Of a stretch of DNA of 64,000 nt, positions 36,739-45,827 are shown in pieces. The notes under the pieces are model-generated. The model worked only from the letters and a program-made list of their open reading frames with translations, had not been told where the DNA came from and did no database searches. Source of the stretch: Temperatibacter sp965603205 (GTDB taxonomy: Bacteria > Pseudomonadota > Alphaproteobacteria > Sphingomonadales > Kordiimonadaceae); assembly GCA_965603205.1 (NCBI GenBank), contig CBFDCC010000003.1, forward strand, positions 62,001-126,000, read 5' to 3'. The first letter of the stretch is position 1. Each line of letters begins with the position of its first letter. The translations under genes were made by a program, and so were the position numbers.

Positions 36739-39087
36739 ATGACTAAATTTTATTCAAAGACTAAGACTGCATTGCTAGCATCAACTCTTATTCTTCCTAC
36801 TCAGATAGCATCTGCGCAGGATGATGAAGGATTTGCCCTAGAGGAAATTGTGGTTACAGCCCAAAAGCGCGCTGAAAACCTGCAGGACGTGCCAATAGCG
36901 GTACAGGTGCTTGGCAATTCAGCTCTTGAGAACCTAAACGTGAATGGTTTTGAAGACTACATTCGCTTCTTGCCGACTGTATCATATGTATCATCTGGCC
37001 CAGGTGTAGCGCAAATCTATATGCGCGGACACGCAAGTGGCGGTGATGGAAACCACTCAGCGTCTATGCCGTCTATCGGCGTTTATGTTGATGAGCAACC
37101 TGTAACAACTATTAATCAAATTCTTGACATCCATATGTATGATATCGCGCGTGTTGAGAGCTTAACAGGCCCTCAGGGTACGTTGTTCGGCGCTAGCTCT
37201 CAGGCTGGTACATTGCGTATCATTACAAATAAGCCAGATGTAAACGAATTCTCAGCTGCTTATGATGTATCTGTTGATACTGTAAAAAGCGGTGAGATGG
37301 GTTACACCCTAGAAGGTTATGTAAACGCGCCAATCTCTGACAACGCAGCGATCCGTCTCGTTGGTTGGCATGATAGCGATGGCGGTTATATTGATAACCT
37401 TCCATCAACGATGACATTTGCAGCTAGTGGTATCACTGTTGATAACAGCGAGTGGGCTGAAGAAGACTATAACGACACCAAAACTACTGGTATGCGTGGT
37501 CTTTTAAAAGTTGATCTTAATGAAGATTGGACAGTAACACCTGGCATTATGTATCAGGATCAAGAATCAACAGGTTCTTGGGCACATGATCCAGAAGATG
37601 CTGGTGACCTTGCAACACGTAGTTTCAGCGAAGACACATACAATGAAGATTGGATGCAGGCTAGTTTAACTATAGAAGGTAAGATCGGCGACATCGACCT
37701 AGTATATGCTGGTGCTTATCTAGACCGTAACGTTACAAGTGCATATGATTACACTGGTTATAGTGAATATCTAGAAGACTTATATGCTGGCTATGGTTAT
37801 GATTGTCTGTATTACAATGCTGTTGGCGGCTGTGCCGATCCTACGCAGGTAACAACAGGTGATGAGAGCTTCAAGCGTAACAGCCATGAATTCCGTCTAC
37901 AATCTAACCCTGACAACCGCTTCCGTTGGATCGCTGGTGTATTTGCTCAACGTCAAACACACAAATTTGATTTACGCTGGATTGTAGCAGACGCAGACCC
38001 TGCTGGCTCTGTAATTCCTGAGGATCCACGTACAGTTGTTTGGTCAACAGACCAAGTGCGTACTGACCGTGAAAAAGCAATTTTTGGTGAAGTTTATTAT
38101 GACATCACTGATAAATTGTCTGTAACAGCTGGTCTGCGTATATTTGATTACAATAACACGCTATATGGCTTTAACGGCTTCTTGCGTCACTGTACTGGTT
38201 TCACAGATGCTGACGGAGTTTTCACACAAGACAACGCCGGTACTCCACAATATCCATGTTTCGACACAAAGGTTCTTGATGGTCAGAGCAAAGGTAGCGG
38301 CGAAACATACAAGTTAAGCTTCGATTATAAAATTGATGATGACAAGATGGTTTATGTTACATATGCAGAAGGTTACCGCCCAGGTGGTGTAAACCGTGCA
38401 CGTGTACCAAATATTCCTGGATATGATTCTGATTGGGTTACTGACTATGAATTTGGTTGGAAAACATCATGGATGGATAACCGCCTAAGATGGAACGGTG
38501 CTATCTATCGTTCTGAGTGGAGCGACGTTCAATTTGGTTTCCTTGATTTCACAGTTTCAAACCTGACAATCATCCAAAACGTTGGTAAAGCAAAAACTGA
38601 TGGCGCTGAATTTGATATTCAGTTCGCAGCAAGTGAAAACTTAACGCTTACACTTTCTGGTTCTTATAACGATGCTAAGCTGACTAATGCTTACTTCAGA
38701 AATCAAACAGACGCACGACCACAAGCACCTGCTGGACGTATTATGCCATTCACTCCAACATGGCAATTTGCATCAACAGCTCGTTACACGCAGGATATTG
38801 CTGAGCTTCCAGCTTTTGCTCAGCTATCTTTAGCATACAAAGGTAAGAGCTTCAGTGACTTAGAGACAACAACGCGTCTTCCACAGAAGTCATATACTAT
38901 TGTGAACTTATCTGCTGGTATTGATGGTGTTGATTGGTCACTTGGTCTATTCGCTGACAATCTGTTTGATACACGTGCACAGGTTCAACACAATGATCCA
39001 GGTTACTACAGCCCAAGCGGAATCGATACGACGACATCTACTAACCGTCCTCGTTCATTCGGCATCAGGTTTGGTCAAAAGTTCTAG
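36739..39087 (+). CDS. TonB-dependent receptor
   Basis: A 782-residue outer-membrane receptor. The signal peptide ends at IASAQDD, followed by the TonB-box-like EEIVVTAQKR, a plug containing TGPQGTLFGASSQAG, and a barrel ending in RFGQKF with the terminal Phe. GAAGGAAAC lies upstream of the ATG. It is divergent from the TPR-sulfotransferase/amidohydrolase operon, with 278 bp of shared, gene-free promoter DNA, and is closed by a strong terminator. The extracellular loops contain paired cysteines (YDCLYYNAVGGC), consistent with a disulfide. The ligand is unknown. Confidence 0.93.
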   Translation: MTKFYSKTKTALLASTLILPTQIASAQDDEGFALEEIVVTAQKRAENLQDVPIAVQVLGNSALENLNVNGFEDYIRFLPTVSYVSSGPGVAQIYMRGHASGGDGNHSASMPSIGVYVDEQPVTTINQILDIHMYDIARVESLTGPQGTLFGASSQAGTLRIITNKPDVNEFSAAYDVSVDTVKSGEMGYTLEGYVNAPISDNAAIRLVGWHDSDGGYIDNLPSTMTFAASGITVDNSEWAEEDYNDTKTTGMRGLLKVDLNEDWTVTPGIMYQDQESTGSWAHDPEDAGDLATRSFSEDTYNEDWMQASLTIEGKIGDIDLVYAGAYLDRNVTSAYDYTGYSEYLEDLYAGYGYDCLYYNAVGGCADPTQVTTGDESFKRNSHEFRLQSNPDNRFRWIAGVFAQRQTHKFDLRWIVADADPAGSVIPEDPRTVVWSTDQVRTDREKAIFGEVYYDITDKLSVTAGLRIFDYNNTLYGFNGFLRHCTGFTDADGVFTQDNAGTPQYPCFDTKVLDGQSKGSGETYKLSFDYKIDDDKMVYVTYAEGYRPGGVNRARVPNIPGYDSDWVTDYEFGWKTSWMDNRLRWNGAIYRSEWSDVQFGFLDFTVSNLTIIQNVGKAKTDGAEFDIQFAASENLTLTLSGSYNDAKLTNAYFRNQTDARPQAPAGRIMPFTPTWQFASTARYTQDIAELPAFAQLSLAYKGKSFSDLETTTRLPQKSYTIVNLSAGIDGVDWSLGLFADNLFDTRAQVQHNDPGYYSPSGIDTTTSTNRPRSFGIRFGQKF

Positions 39088-39113
39088 AAATAGAATTTAA
39101 GCTTTAAAAATAG

Positions 39114-39145
39114 AAATAGCGGGATTTAAATCCCGCTATTTTTTT
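39114..39145 (+). terminator. Rho-independent terminator after TBDR
   Basis: A perfect inverted repeat (39114-39141) with a GC core AGCGGGA/TCCCGCT and a T run to 39145. It lies between the convergent TBDR and RidA-like genes and could stop transcription in both directions. Confidence 0.9.
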
Positions 39146-39181
39146 ATGTATTTTTTTGCCTGCACTATAAAGTAATATGAA

Positions 39182-39703
39182 TTATTTCAACTCAACAGTC
39201 GCAGAAATTTCAACGGCGTAATTCCCCGGCAATGATTGCATGCCAACAGAGGCTCTTGCCCCCAAACCCTGCTGGCCATATGCTTTTACCATTAGCGCTG
39301 AAAAACCATTTATAACTTGCGAGTGCCCCGTAAAATCCTCTGTAGCGTTGACCATACCTGTAATTTGAACAAACTGCTTAACCTGAGACAAATCACCGAC
39401 AGCATGCCTTATAGTTGACAACATGCATAACCCAACATTCTCAGCGGCTTTAAATCCCTCTTGTGTCGTGAGGTCGCGGCCAACCTTGCCTTTAGCTGCA
39501 TCATTTTGACACTCAATATGGCCAGATAAATACAAAAGATTACCAACACGACGTGACGTTACATACATCGCCGCAGCGCTTACAGGCGCAGGCAAACTAT
39601 AGCCTAGAGCCGCTAGCCTCTCTTCTGGCGTGTCTGCCTGCACAGGGTTTATAGCCCCGATGAGTAATACCCCCGCCACCGTCACACAATTTAATATTTT
39701 CAT
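39182..39703 (-). CDS. Exported RidA/YjgF-family protein
   Basis: A 173-residue Rid-family protein with a clear N-terminal signal peptide (VTVAGVLLIGAINPVQAD), so it should be periplasmic; the archetype RidA is cytosolic and hydrolyses reactive enamines from PLP enzymes. The C-terminal ARASVGMQSLP carries the Arg equivalent to the substrate-binding Arg of RidA and is followed by YAVEISATVE. AGGAAAA lies before the ATG. It starts 9 nt after a Tat-exported class V PLP enzyme, so the pair probably works together outside the cytosol. Confidence 0.88.
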   Translation of the reverse strand: MKILNCVTVAGVLLIGAINPVQADTPEERLAALGYSLPAPVSAAAMYVTSRRVGNLLYLSGHIECQNDAAKGKVGRDLTTQEGFKAAENVGLCMLSTIRHAVGDLSQVKQFVQITGMVNATEDFTGHSQVINGFSALMVKAYGQQGLGARASVGMQSLPGNYAVEISATVELK

Positions 39704-39712
39704 GATTTTTTC

Positions 39713-40999
39713 CTATTCTGCCATTTCATTTAAGGCTTTTGCTAATTTTAACATATCATCAGGCATATTATAAACTGACGGCGTCACCCGTACACAGTCC
39801 CCTAGTGCTGGCCCAGTGCGTCTAACGGTCAATATGCCGTATTTCTCCACCAAATGCTTAGCGATAGCATTGTTTTCAGCCTTACTACGCTGATCTTTCA
39901 ATCTAAAGGATGTGAGCGCTGCAACAGATTTATCATCATCGGGCGTCATGATCTGAATTCCTTTATTTCCGCGTACTTCACTGACCCAAATATCACGTAG
40001 GTATTTCACCCTAGCCTGTTTGGCCTTTGTACCAATATTGTCATGAAATTCTATTGCGTTTGGAATTGTCATATAGGCGGCAAAATTCGCTGTGCCCGTA
40101 TCAATACGCGCCTCTATATGATCAGAATGTGGTTCTTTGCCCATATAGGTATCAATAGCTGACGTACGGCCCTTTTTAACATACATAACACCGCAACCAA
40201 TTGGTGCGCCGACCCATTTATGCAGGTTAACGCCAACAAAATCAGCGCCAAGATCGCGGATAGAAAAATCTACCTGTCCCACAGAATGTGCGGCATCTAA
40301 TATAACATCTATACCACGCGCCTTTGCCATTTTGGCGACTTGTTTCACGGGGCTAATTAACCCAGTCCAGTTATTAAGATGCGTCATCAACATCATCTTA
40401 ATATTAGGGTGAGCATCAAAGGCCTTTTTATACATGGCTGTGACATTTTCCCATGTAGCAGGCTCTGGGAAATTAATTTTTATCACCTCTATACCACGGC
40501 GCTCCTTTAACCATCTGATGGCATTCTTCATCTCTGAATAATCAAGATCAGCATAAAGCACTGCATCGCCAGCTTTTAGATTGTTATAACCACCGATCAG
40601 AGCTTGCAGAGCCTCAGTCGCACCGCGTGTTAGAACAATTTCATCGGCATCCACATTTAAGAAATCAGCGACTTTGGCTGTAATTTTTCTATATCTGTCG
40701 CCCCACTGACGTCTGGCAAAATACGTATTATCTGTGTTAATAAAATCCGTATGGCGTTTATAGGCCTTCAAGACTGGATCAGACATAATGCCCCAATAGC
40801 CATTCTCTAGATTAATAACATCTGAAGTCGTTTGATAATTGCTAGCTACATCGCGCCAAAAAACTTCATCTTCAGCTACAGAACTACCCAGTGCGTCAGG
40901 GGCTAGTATCGCTTTATCTGCGCGTATTGGCGACGATAAAGCGATACTAGCCGTCATAGTTCCATACTTAAGAAAATCACGTCTACTAACGATATCCAT
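39713..40999 (-). CDS. Tat-exported class V aminotransferase-fold PLP enzyme
   Basis: A 428-residue PLP enzyme related to isopenicillin-N epimerase and cysteine desulfurase-like proteins. The N-terminus has a twin-arginine signal, SRRDFLKYG at residues 5-13, then a short hydrophobic stretch. The PLP site has an Asp in VILDAAHSVGQVDF and the Schiff-base Lys in VNLHKWVGAPIG. The frame is open to 41044, but the ATG at 40999 has AAAGGATTT upstream and puts the Tat motif at the right place. Folding with cofactor in the cytosol explains Tat export. The substrate is unknown. It lies directly before the RidA-like gene. Confidence 0.88.
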   Translation of the reverse strand: MDIVSRRDFLKYGTMTASIALSSPIRADKAILAPDALGSSVAEDEVFWRDVASNYQTTSDVINLENGYWGIMSDPVLKAYKRHTDFINTDNTYFARRQWGDRYRKITAKVADFLNVDADEIVLTRGATEALQALIGGYNNLKAGDAVLYADLDYSEMKNAIRWLKERRGIEVIKINFPEPATWENVTAMYKKAFDAHPNIKMMLMTHLNNWTGLISPVKQVAKMAKARGIDVILDAAHSVGQVDFSIRDLGADFVGVNLHKWVGAPIGCGVMYVKKGRTSAIDTYMGKEPHSDHIEARIDTGTANFAAYMTIPNAIEFHDNIGTKAKQARVKYLRDIWVSEVRGNKGIQIMTPDDDKSVAALTSFRLKDQRSKAENNAIAKHLVEKYGILTVRRTGPALGDCVRVTPSVYNMPDDMLKLAKALNEMAE

Positions 41000-41102
41000 T
41001 CCAAATCCTTTAATTTGTATTTTACGCTTTAAAAGCATAGTCAAATCAGTAGTATCAATGCAAATACTAACCGTATTATCTATACACTACATAGGCAGTA
41101 GC

Positions 41103-42581
41103 ATGAAAAAGAGCCAACTAGATACCGTAGAGCATATTGATACTATCATTATCGGCGCTGGTGTATCGGGCATCAGTGCAGGCCATCATTTATCGCAGCA
41201 CCCTAATTTGTCATTTGCCATATTCGAGCGTCGTGATGTTATTGGCGGCACATGGGATTTATTTCGCTATCCTGGCATTCGATCTGACTCTGACATGTAT
41301 ACATTTGGTTATAATTTCAAACCTTGGACTAAGGGTAAAACCTTAGCAAGCGGGCCTGATATTCGTGAGTATGTGACAGAAACTGCTGCTGAGGCTGGCA
41401 TCGACCATAAAATTCGCTTTGGCCATAGCATTACAAAGGCCGTTTGGTCATCATCTGACCGTAAGTGGCACTTAACAGTCGAGATAAAAGACAACAAAAA
41501 GCCATGTAAAATAACCTGTAGCTTTTTATTTTGCTGTAGTGGTTATTACAATTATAATCATGGCTACCTACCCGAATTTAAAGGATATAATGATTTTAAA
41601 GGCCTCATTGTACATCCACAGTCTTGGCCTGAGGGTTTAGAGTACACAGATAAAAATATACTTGTGATCGGCAGTGGTGCGACGGCTGTTACCATCGTAC
41701 CCGCCATGACCGACAAGGCAGCGCATGTAATCATGCTACAACGCTCCCCTACGTACATCGCTTCTCTCCCAGAAGTAGACAAGATTGCCCTATGGCTTAG
41801 ACGCTTACTGCCAGTCAAACTCGCTTATCGCCTGAGCCGTCTTAAAAATATTCTATTTACGCTTTATATTTATAACTTGTCCCACCGCAAGCCCAAGATG
41901 ATGAAGAAATTTTTTGTTAACACGGCTAAAAAGGCGCTTGGGCCAAATATAGATGTTAAACATTTCAGACCTGATTATAACCCTTGGCAGCAACGCTTAT
42001 GTGCCATTCCAGACAATGATCTGTTTAATGTTATACGTGACGGTCAGGCATCAATCATCACTGATCATATAGATACCTTCACCGACAAAGGCGTTAAACT
42101 ACAGTCTGGTCAAGAGATTGAAGCTGATATCATTATCCCCGCTACGGGCTTAGAAATACAATTTTTTGGCGGCATGGAGCTATGGCTTGATGATAAAAAG
42201 GTCAATACTGGCGACTTGCTAAATTACAAAGGCATGATGTTCTCTAATGTGCCTAATTTTGCAGCTACATTTGGTTACACAAATTCCTCATGGACACTCA
42301 AAGCTGATCTAACATCCGATTACATAGCCAAGCTGCTGTCCTATATGCAAAAGCATGACTATGATCAGGTGGTACCTTTTTATGAGGAAGGCAGCCAACA
42401 ATTAGAAGATATGCTTGACTTTAAATCTGGCTACATCGAGCGTGCAAAGTCTATCACACCTAAAAAGGGTAGTAAGAGGCCATGGCGCAATAAACATAAT
42501 TATATCAGTGACTTCTTTGCCATTAAATTCGCAAAATTCAACGATGGCGTGCTAAAATTTTCAAACAAGACCAAGCCGTGA
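41103..42581 (+). CDS. Flavin-containing monooxygenase, Baeyer-Villiger type
   Basis: A 492-residue NADPH/FAD monooxygenase. The FAD site is GAGVSG at 18-23, and GTWDLFRYPGIRSDSDMY follows. The Baeyer-Villiger fingerprint FxGxxxHxxxWP is matched exactly by FKGLIVHPQSWP at 165-176. The NADPH site is VIGSGATA at about 188-195. The frame extends to 40839, but that would overlap the divergent PLP-enzyme gene; the ATG at 41103 with AGGCAG upstream is more plausible. It would convert ketones to esters or lactones. It appears monocistronic. The substrate is unknown. Confidence 0.9.
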   Translation: MKKSQLDTVEHIDTIIIGAGVSGISAGHHLSQHPNLSFAIFERRDVIGGTWDLFRYPGIRSDSDMYTFGYNFKPWTKGKTLASGPDIREYVTETAAEAGIDHKIRFGHSITKAVWSSSDRKWHLTVEIKDNKKPCKITCSFLFCCSGYYNYNHGYLPEFKGYNDFKGLIVHPQSWPEGLEYTDKNILVIGSGATAVTIVPAMTDKAAHVIMLQRSPTYIASLPEVDKIALWLRRLLPVKLAYRLSRLKNILFTLYIYNLSHRKPKMMKKFFVNTAKKALGPNIDVKHFRPDYNPWQQRLCAIPDNDLFNVIRDGQASIITDHIDTFTDKGVKLQSGQEIEADIIIPATGLEIQFFGGMELWLDDKKVNTGDLLNYKGMMFSNVPNFAATFGYTNSSWTLKADLTSDYIAKLLSYMQKHDYDQVVPFYEEGSQQLEDMLDFKSGYIERAKSITPKKGSKRPWRNKHNYISDFFAIKFAKFNDGVLKFSNKTKP

Positions 42582-42699
42582 GTATAACTAAAGTGTTAAT
42601 GTTAGAATAAATAACTCAAAAGACTTGATAATCTAGCATTTTTAAGTAATCTCCCTGACTAAGTATCTACATTATATGTTTTAGCCCTAGGGGAATTTC

Positions 42700-45159
42700 A
42701 TGATTCGTAATCTATTTTTAGCTGGTGCAATTATTTTTGCATCAACTGCTAGCTTTTCTGACGCTGTTGAACAAACAAAAGGCAGCTTCAAAGACAAATT
42801 TCGTCAACTAGACGAAAACCTACCAACAGCCAATGCTTATAGAACTGCAGGCGGCCAACCGGGCCATGCTTACTGGCAGCAAAAAGTTGATTATAGTATC
42901 AAAGCCAAACTCGATGAGGGTAAGCGTCGTCTTACTGGTTCTGAGTCTATCACCTATCAAAATAATTCTCCTGACACGATGAAGTTTTTGTGGCTTCAGT
43001 TAGACCAAAATGTTTTCAAAGCTGATTCTATTGCAGAAATGACAAAAACATTCGGCGGCCTAAAAAGCGGCAAGCCTACTACACGTGGAACAGATGGTAA
43101 AAAACCTGCTAAAATAAGTCTAGGCGCCCTACGCCGCCAGCAATTTTTAGCAGACTCTAAGCCTGGCTATGACATCAATGCCGTTACTGACGCCAAGGGT
43201 AAGCCGCTTAAGCATACTATTGTTGGTACGTTAATGCGTATCGATCTGGCCCGCCCGTTAAAATCAGGTGAGAAAACATCATTCAACATTGATTTTGCCT
43301 TTAACTTCATGGAAGAAGATGCCGTTAACGCACGCGCGGGCTATGAGCATTTCCCAGATGACGCACGCGAAGGCGGCAATGACATTTTCCTTGTGGCACA
43401 ATGGTTCCCTCGTCTGCACGCTTATACTGACTATGAAGCTTGGACCAACAAAGAATTCCTAGGCACGGGTGAATTTACACTAGAATTCGGTGACTATGAC
43501 ATGGAACTAACAGTTCCTGATGATCATATCGTTACGTCCACTGGCGTTTTAGATAACCCAAAGGATGTTTTAACAGCAACGCAAAGAGAACGTTTAGAAA
43601 AATCTAAAACGGCTAAACGCCCTGTTTTCATTGTCACAGCTGATGAAGCCTTAGAAAATGAAAAAGCTGGTACTGATAAATATAAAACTTGGAAATTTAC
43701 TGCTGATAATGTGCGTGATGTTGCTTGGGCTTCTTCACGTAAATTTATCTGGGACGCCAAAGGTTATAAGCAAGGCGGCAAGATACAAGACCATGTTATG
43801 GCCATGTCTTTCTATCCAAAAGAAGGTGGCGATCTGTGGAAGAAATACTCTACAGAATCCGTGATCCACACGATGGAAGTTTATTCACGTTTCTCATTTG
43901 ATTATCCATATCCAGCAGCCATATCTGTTAACGGTCCTGTTGGCGGCATGGAATATCCAATGATTACCTTTAACGGCCCTCGCACGACATTACAGGATGA
44001 CGGCAGCCGTACATATACACAAGCGGAAAAACGTTTCCTCATTGGTGTTGTGATCCACGAAGTCGGTCACACATATTTCCCAATGATTGTTAACTCTGAC
44101 GAGCGTCAATGGACTTGGATGGATGAAGGCCTAAACAGCTTCCTAGACGGCATTGCTGGCCGTGAATGGGATCCAATGATCCCATGGGGTGTTGAACCTC
44201 GTGATATCGTAGGCTACATGAAGTCTCAAAACCAAGTACCAGCGATGACACAGTCTGACAGCGTGCTACGTCTTGGCCCTAACGCCTATACAAAACCTGC
44301 TGTTGCACTGAATATTCTGCGTGAGACAATCCTTGGTCGTGAGCTATTTGATTTTGCCTTCAAAGAATATTCACAGCGCTGGATGTTTAAACGTCCAACA
44401 CCTGCTGATTTCTTCCGCACAATGGAAGAAGCATCAGGCGTAGACCTAGATTGGTTCTTTAAAGGTTGGTTCTATACCACTGATCATGTTGATGTTTCAC
44501 TGGATAGCATTCACAAGCTAACAATGAACAGCAAGAACCCTGACATTGACCTAAATCGTCAACGTGAAGATGTTAAGGCATCACCAAAGGCGTTATTTGG
44601 TGTGAATAACAAAGCTGAAAAGCGTCGCACTTGGGTAGATCTTAATCGTGACGTGAAAGATTTTTACGACGATAATGATCGTTTCACAGTGACCAATAAG
44701 GAACGTAATAAATATAATAGTTTCCTTAAGGATCTTAAACCTTGGGAGCGCAAAGCTTTTGAACGCGCTATTAAAGAAAACAAGAATTACTATGCCTTGT
44801 CTTTCTCTAACAAGGGCGGTCTTGTGATGCCTATTATCCTAGGGCTTACATTCACTGATGGCTCAACGCAGCGTATGTATATCCCTGCTGAGATTTGGCG
44901 TAAGAATGCCGATCACGTGACCAAGCTTCTGACCTTTGATAAAGGTAAAGAGCTAAAAGACGTGGTAATTGATCCATCATGGGAAACTGCTGATGTTGAT
45001 ATCGAGAATAACTATTATCCTCGTCGCATCATCCCATCACGTATCGAGGCATATAAAGCCAAGCCCCGGACAGGTTTTGTAAACCGCGATATTATGCAGG
45101 ACATCAAAACTGAGATTAAAAAAGACGAAAAAGATAAGAAAGATAAAAAGAAAGACTAA
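42700..45159 (+). CDS. M1-family (gluzincin) aminopeptidase
   Basis: An 819-residue zinc peptidase with a signal peptide (LFLAGAIIFASTASFSDA). The zinc site HEVGH is at 453-457, with the third ligand Glu476 after exactly 18 residues (WTWMDEGLNSFL). The substrate-anchor motif is GPVGGMEYP, the GxMEN-type loop of M1 enzymes. The C-terminus is lysine-rich (KKDEKDKKDKKKD). GGGGAA lies upstream of the ATG. The stop codon overlaps the next start by one base (TAATG), so a small exported protein is translationally coupled. Periplasmic or surface peptide trimming is expected. Confidence 0.92.
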   Translation: MIRNLFLAGAIIFASTASFSDAVEQTKGSFKDKFRQLDENLPTANAYRTAGGQPGHAYWQQKVDYSIKAKLDEGKRRLTGSESITYQNNSPDTMKFLWLQLDQNVFKADSIAEMTKTFGGLKSGKPTTRGTDGKKPAKISLGALRRQQFLADSKPGYDINAVTDAKGKPLKHTIVGTLMRIDLARPLKSGEKTSFNIDFAFNFMEEDAVNARAGYEHFPDDAREGGNDIFLVAQWFPRLHAYTDYEAWTNKEFLGTGEFTLEFGDYDMELTVPDDHIVTSTGVLDNPKDVLTATQRERLEKSKTAKRPVFIVTADEALENEKAGTDKYKTWKFTADNVRDVAWASSRKFIWDAKGYKQGGKIQDHVMAMSFYPKEGGDLWKKYSTESVIHTMEVYSRFSFDYPYPAAISVNGPVGGMEYPMITFNGPRTTLQDDGSRTYTQAEKRFLIGVVIHEVGHTYFPMIVNSDERQWTWMDEGLNSFLDGIAGREWDPMIPWGVEPRDIVGYMKSQNQVPAMTQSDSVLRLGPNAYTKPAVALNILRETILGRELFDFAFKEYSQRWMFKRPTPADFFRTMEEASGVDLDWFFKGWFYTTDHVDVSLDSIHKLTMNSKNPDIDLNRQREDVKASPKALFGVNNKAEKRRTWVDLNRDVKDFYDDNDRFTVTNKERNKYNSFLKDLKPWERKAFERAIKENKNYYALSFSNKGGLVMPIILGLTFTDGSTQRMYIPAEIWRKNADHVTKLLTFDKGKELKDVVIDPSWETADVDIENNYYPRRIIPSRIEAYKAKPRTGFVNRDIMQDIKTEIKKDEKDKKDKKKD

Positions 45160-45692
45160 TGAATATTTCATTGTTCAGGGCTTTTAAAATAGCCATATCA
45201 TCTTTCATAGTGGGAGCCTTATTGGCTCCCACTTTCTCAACCGCAAGCGCGCACCGTGAAAGCGCGGCGATTACCAAAATACTGTTTAACACGCAAACCA
45301 ACAACATAGAGATTATGCATCGTTTTTATATGCATGACGCGGAACATGCTGTGCGGGTGTTAATTGATAAAGACGCCGATGTTATTAGCGGACAAAAAAC
45401 CCGTGATGATTTTGCCAAGTACGTACAAGAACGCTTTGCAATCGCAGGGGATAACGGCGAGCCACTGCCGCTCAAGCTTGTTGGTCATGAAGTCGAAGGT
45501 AAATTTTTGTGGGTTTATCAAGAAACAGGTGACGTAAAAGACCTGAAATCGCTGACAATCATCCATAATGCCCTGCGTGATATCTGGCCTAATCAGGTTA
45601 ATACCGTCAATGTTGAGGGTAAGTATAAACTGCGCACTGCCACTTTTGATGGTTCAATTGAATTGCTCACCGTAGATTTAGAACACAAGTAA
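45159..45692 (+). CDS. Small exported protein, DUF6702-like
   Basis: A 177-residue protein with a signal peptide ending near STASAH. The mature part begins HRESAAITKILFNTQTNNIE and includes HRFYMHDAEHAV, a beta-rich pattern resembling DUF6702 proteins, which I recall as frequent neighbours of M1 aminopeptidases. The function is unknown. Its ATG overlaps the M1 stop by one base, so expression is coupled. A role as accessory or inhibitor of the peptidase is a guess. Confidence 0.75.
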   Translation: MNISLFRAFKIAISSFIVGALLAPTFSTASAHRESAAITKILFNTQTNNIEIMHRFYMHDAEHAVRVLIDKDADVISGQKTRDDFAKYVQERFAIAGDNGEPLPLKLVGHEVEGKFLWVYQETGDVKDLKSLTIIHNALRDIWPNQVNTVNVEGKYKLRTATFDGSIELLTVDLEHK

Positions 45693-45715
45693 TCCGCTAG
45701 ACTATACTGATAGAA

Positions 45716-45741
45716 AAAGCCCTGCTGCAAAGCAAGGCTTT
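45716..45741. terminator. Imperfect hairpin after the DUF6702-like gene
   Basis: Arms 45716-45726 and 45731-45741 pair over 11 bp with one mismatch and a GCAA loop. The following T content is modest, so termination is likely but not certain. Confidence 0.5.
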
Positions 45742-45776
45742 GTTTATGTTATATGGGAGATATATTTAAATCAGAT

Positions 45777-45810
45777 AGAGGGTGCAAAAACACACCCTCT
45801 TCTGTCTTTT
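45777..45810. terminator. Hairpin between convergent genes
   Basis: An 8-bp stem (AGAGGGTG at 45777-45784, CACCCTCT at 45793-45800) is followed by a T-rich stretch. It lies 18 bp beyond the stop of the minus-strand sortilin-like gene and is probably a terminator for one or both convergent genes. Confidence 0.55.
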
Positions 45811-45827
45811 AAATTGTTAACGCCTAT

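Noticed and set aside
40839..41102. N-terminal extension of the Baeyer-Villiger-type monooxygenase
   Set aside because: The extension would overlap the divergent PLP-enzyme gene and has no motif; the FAD motif sits correctly near the N-terminus when translation starts at 41103.
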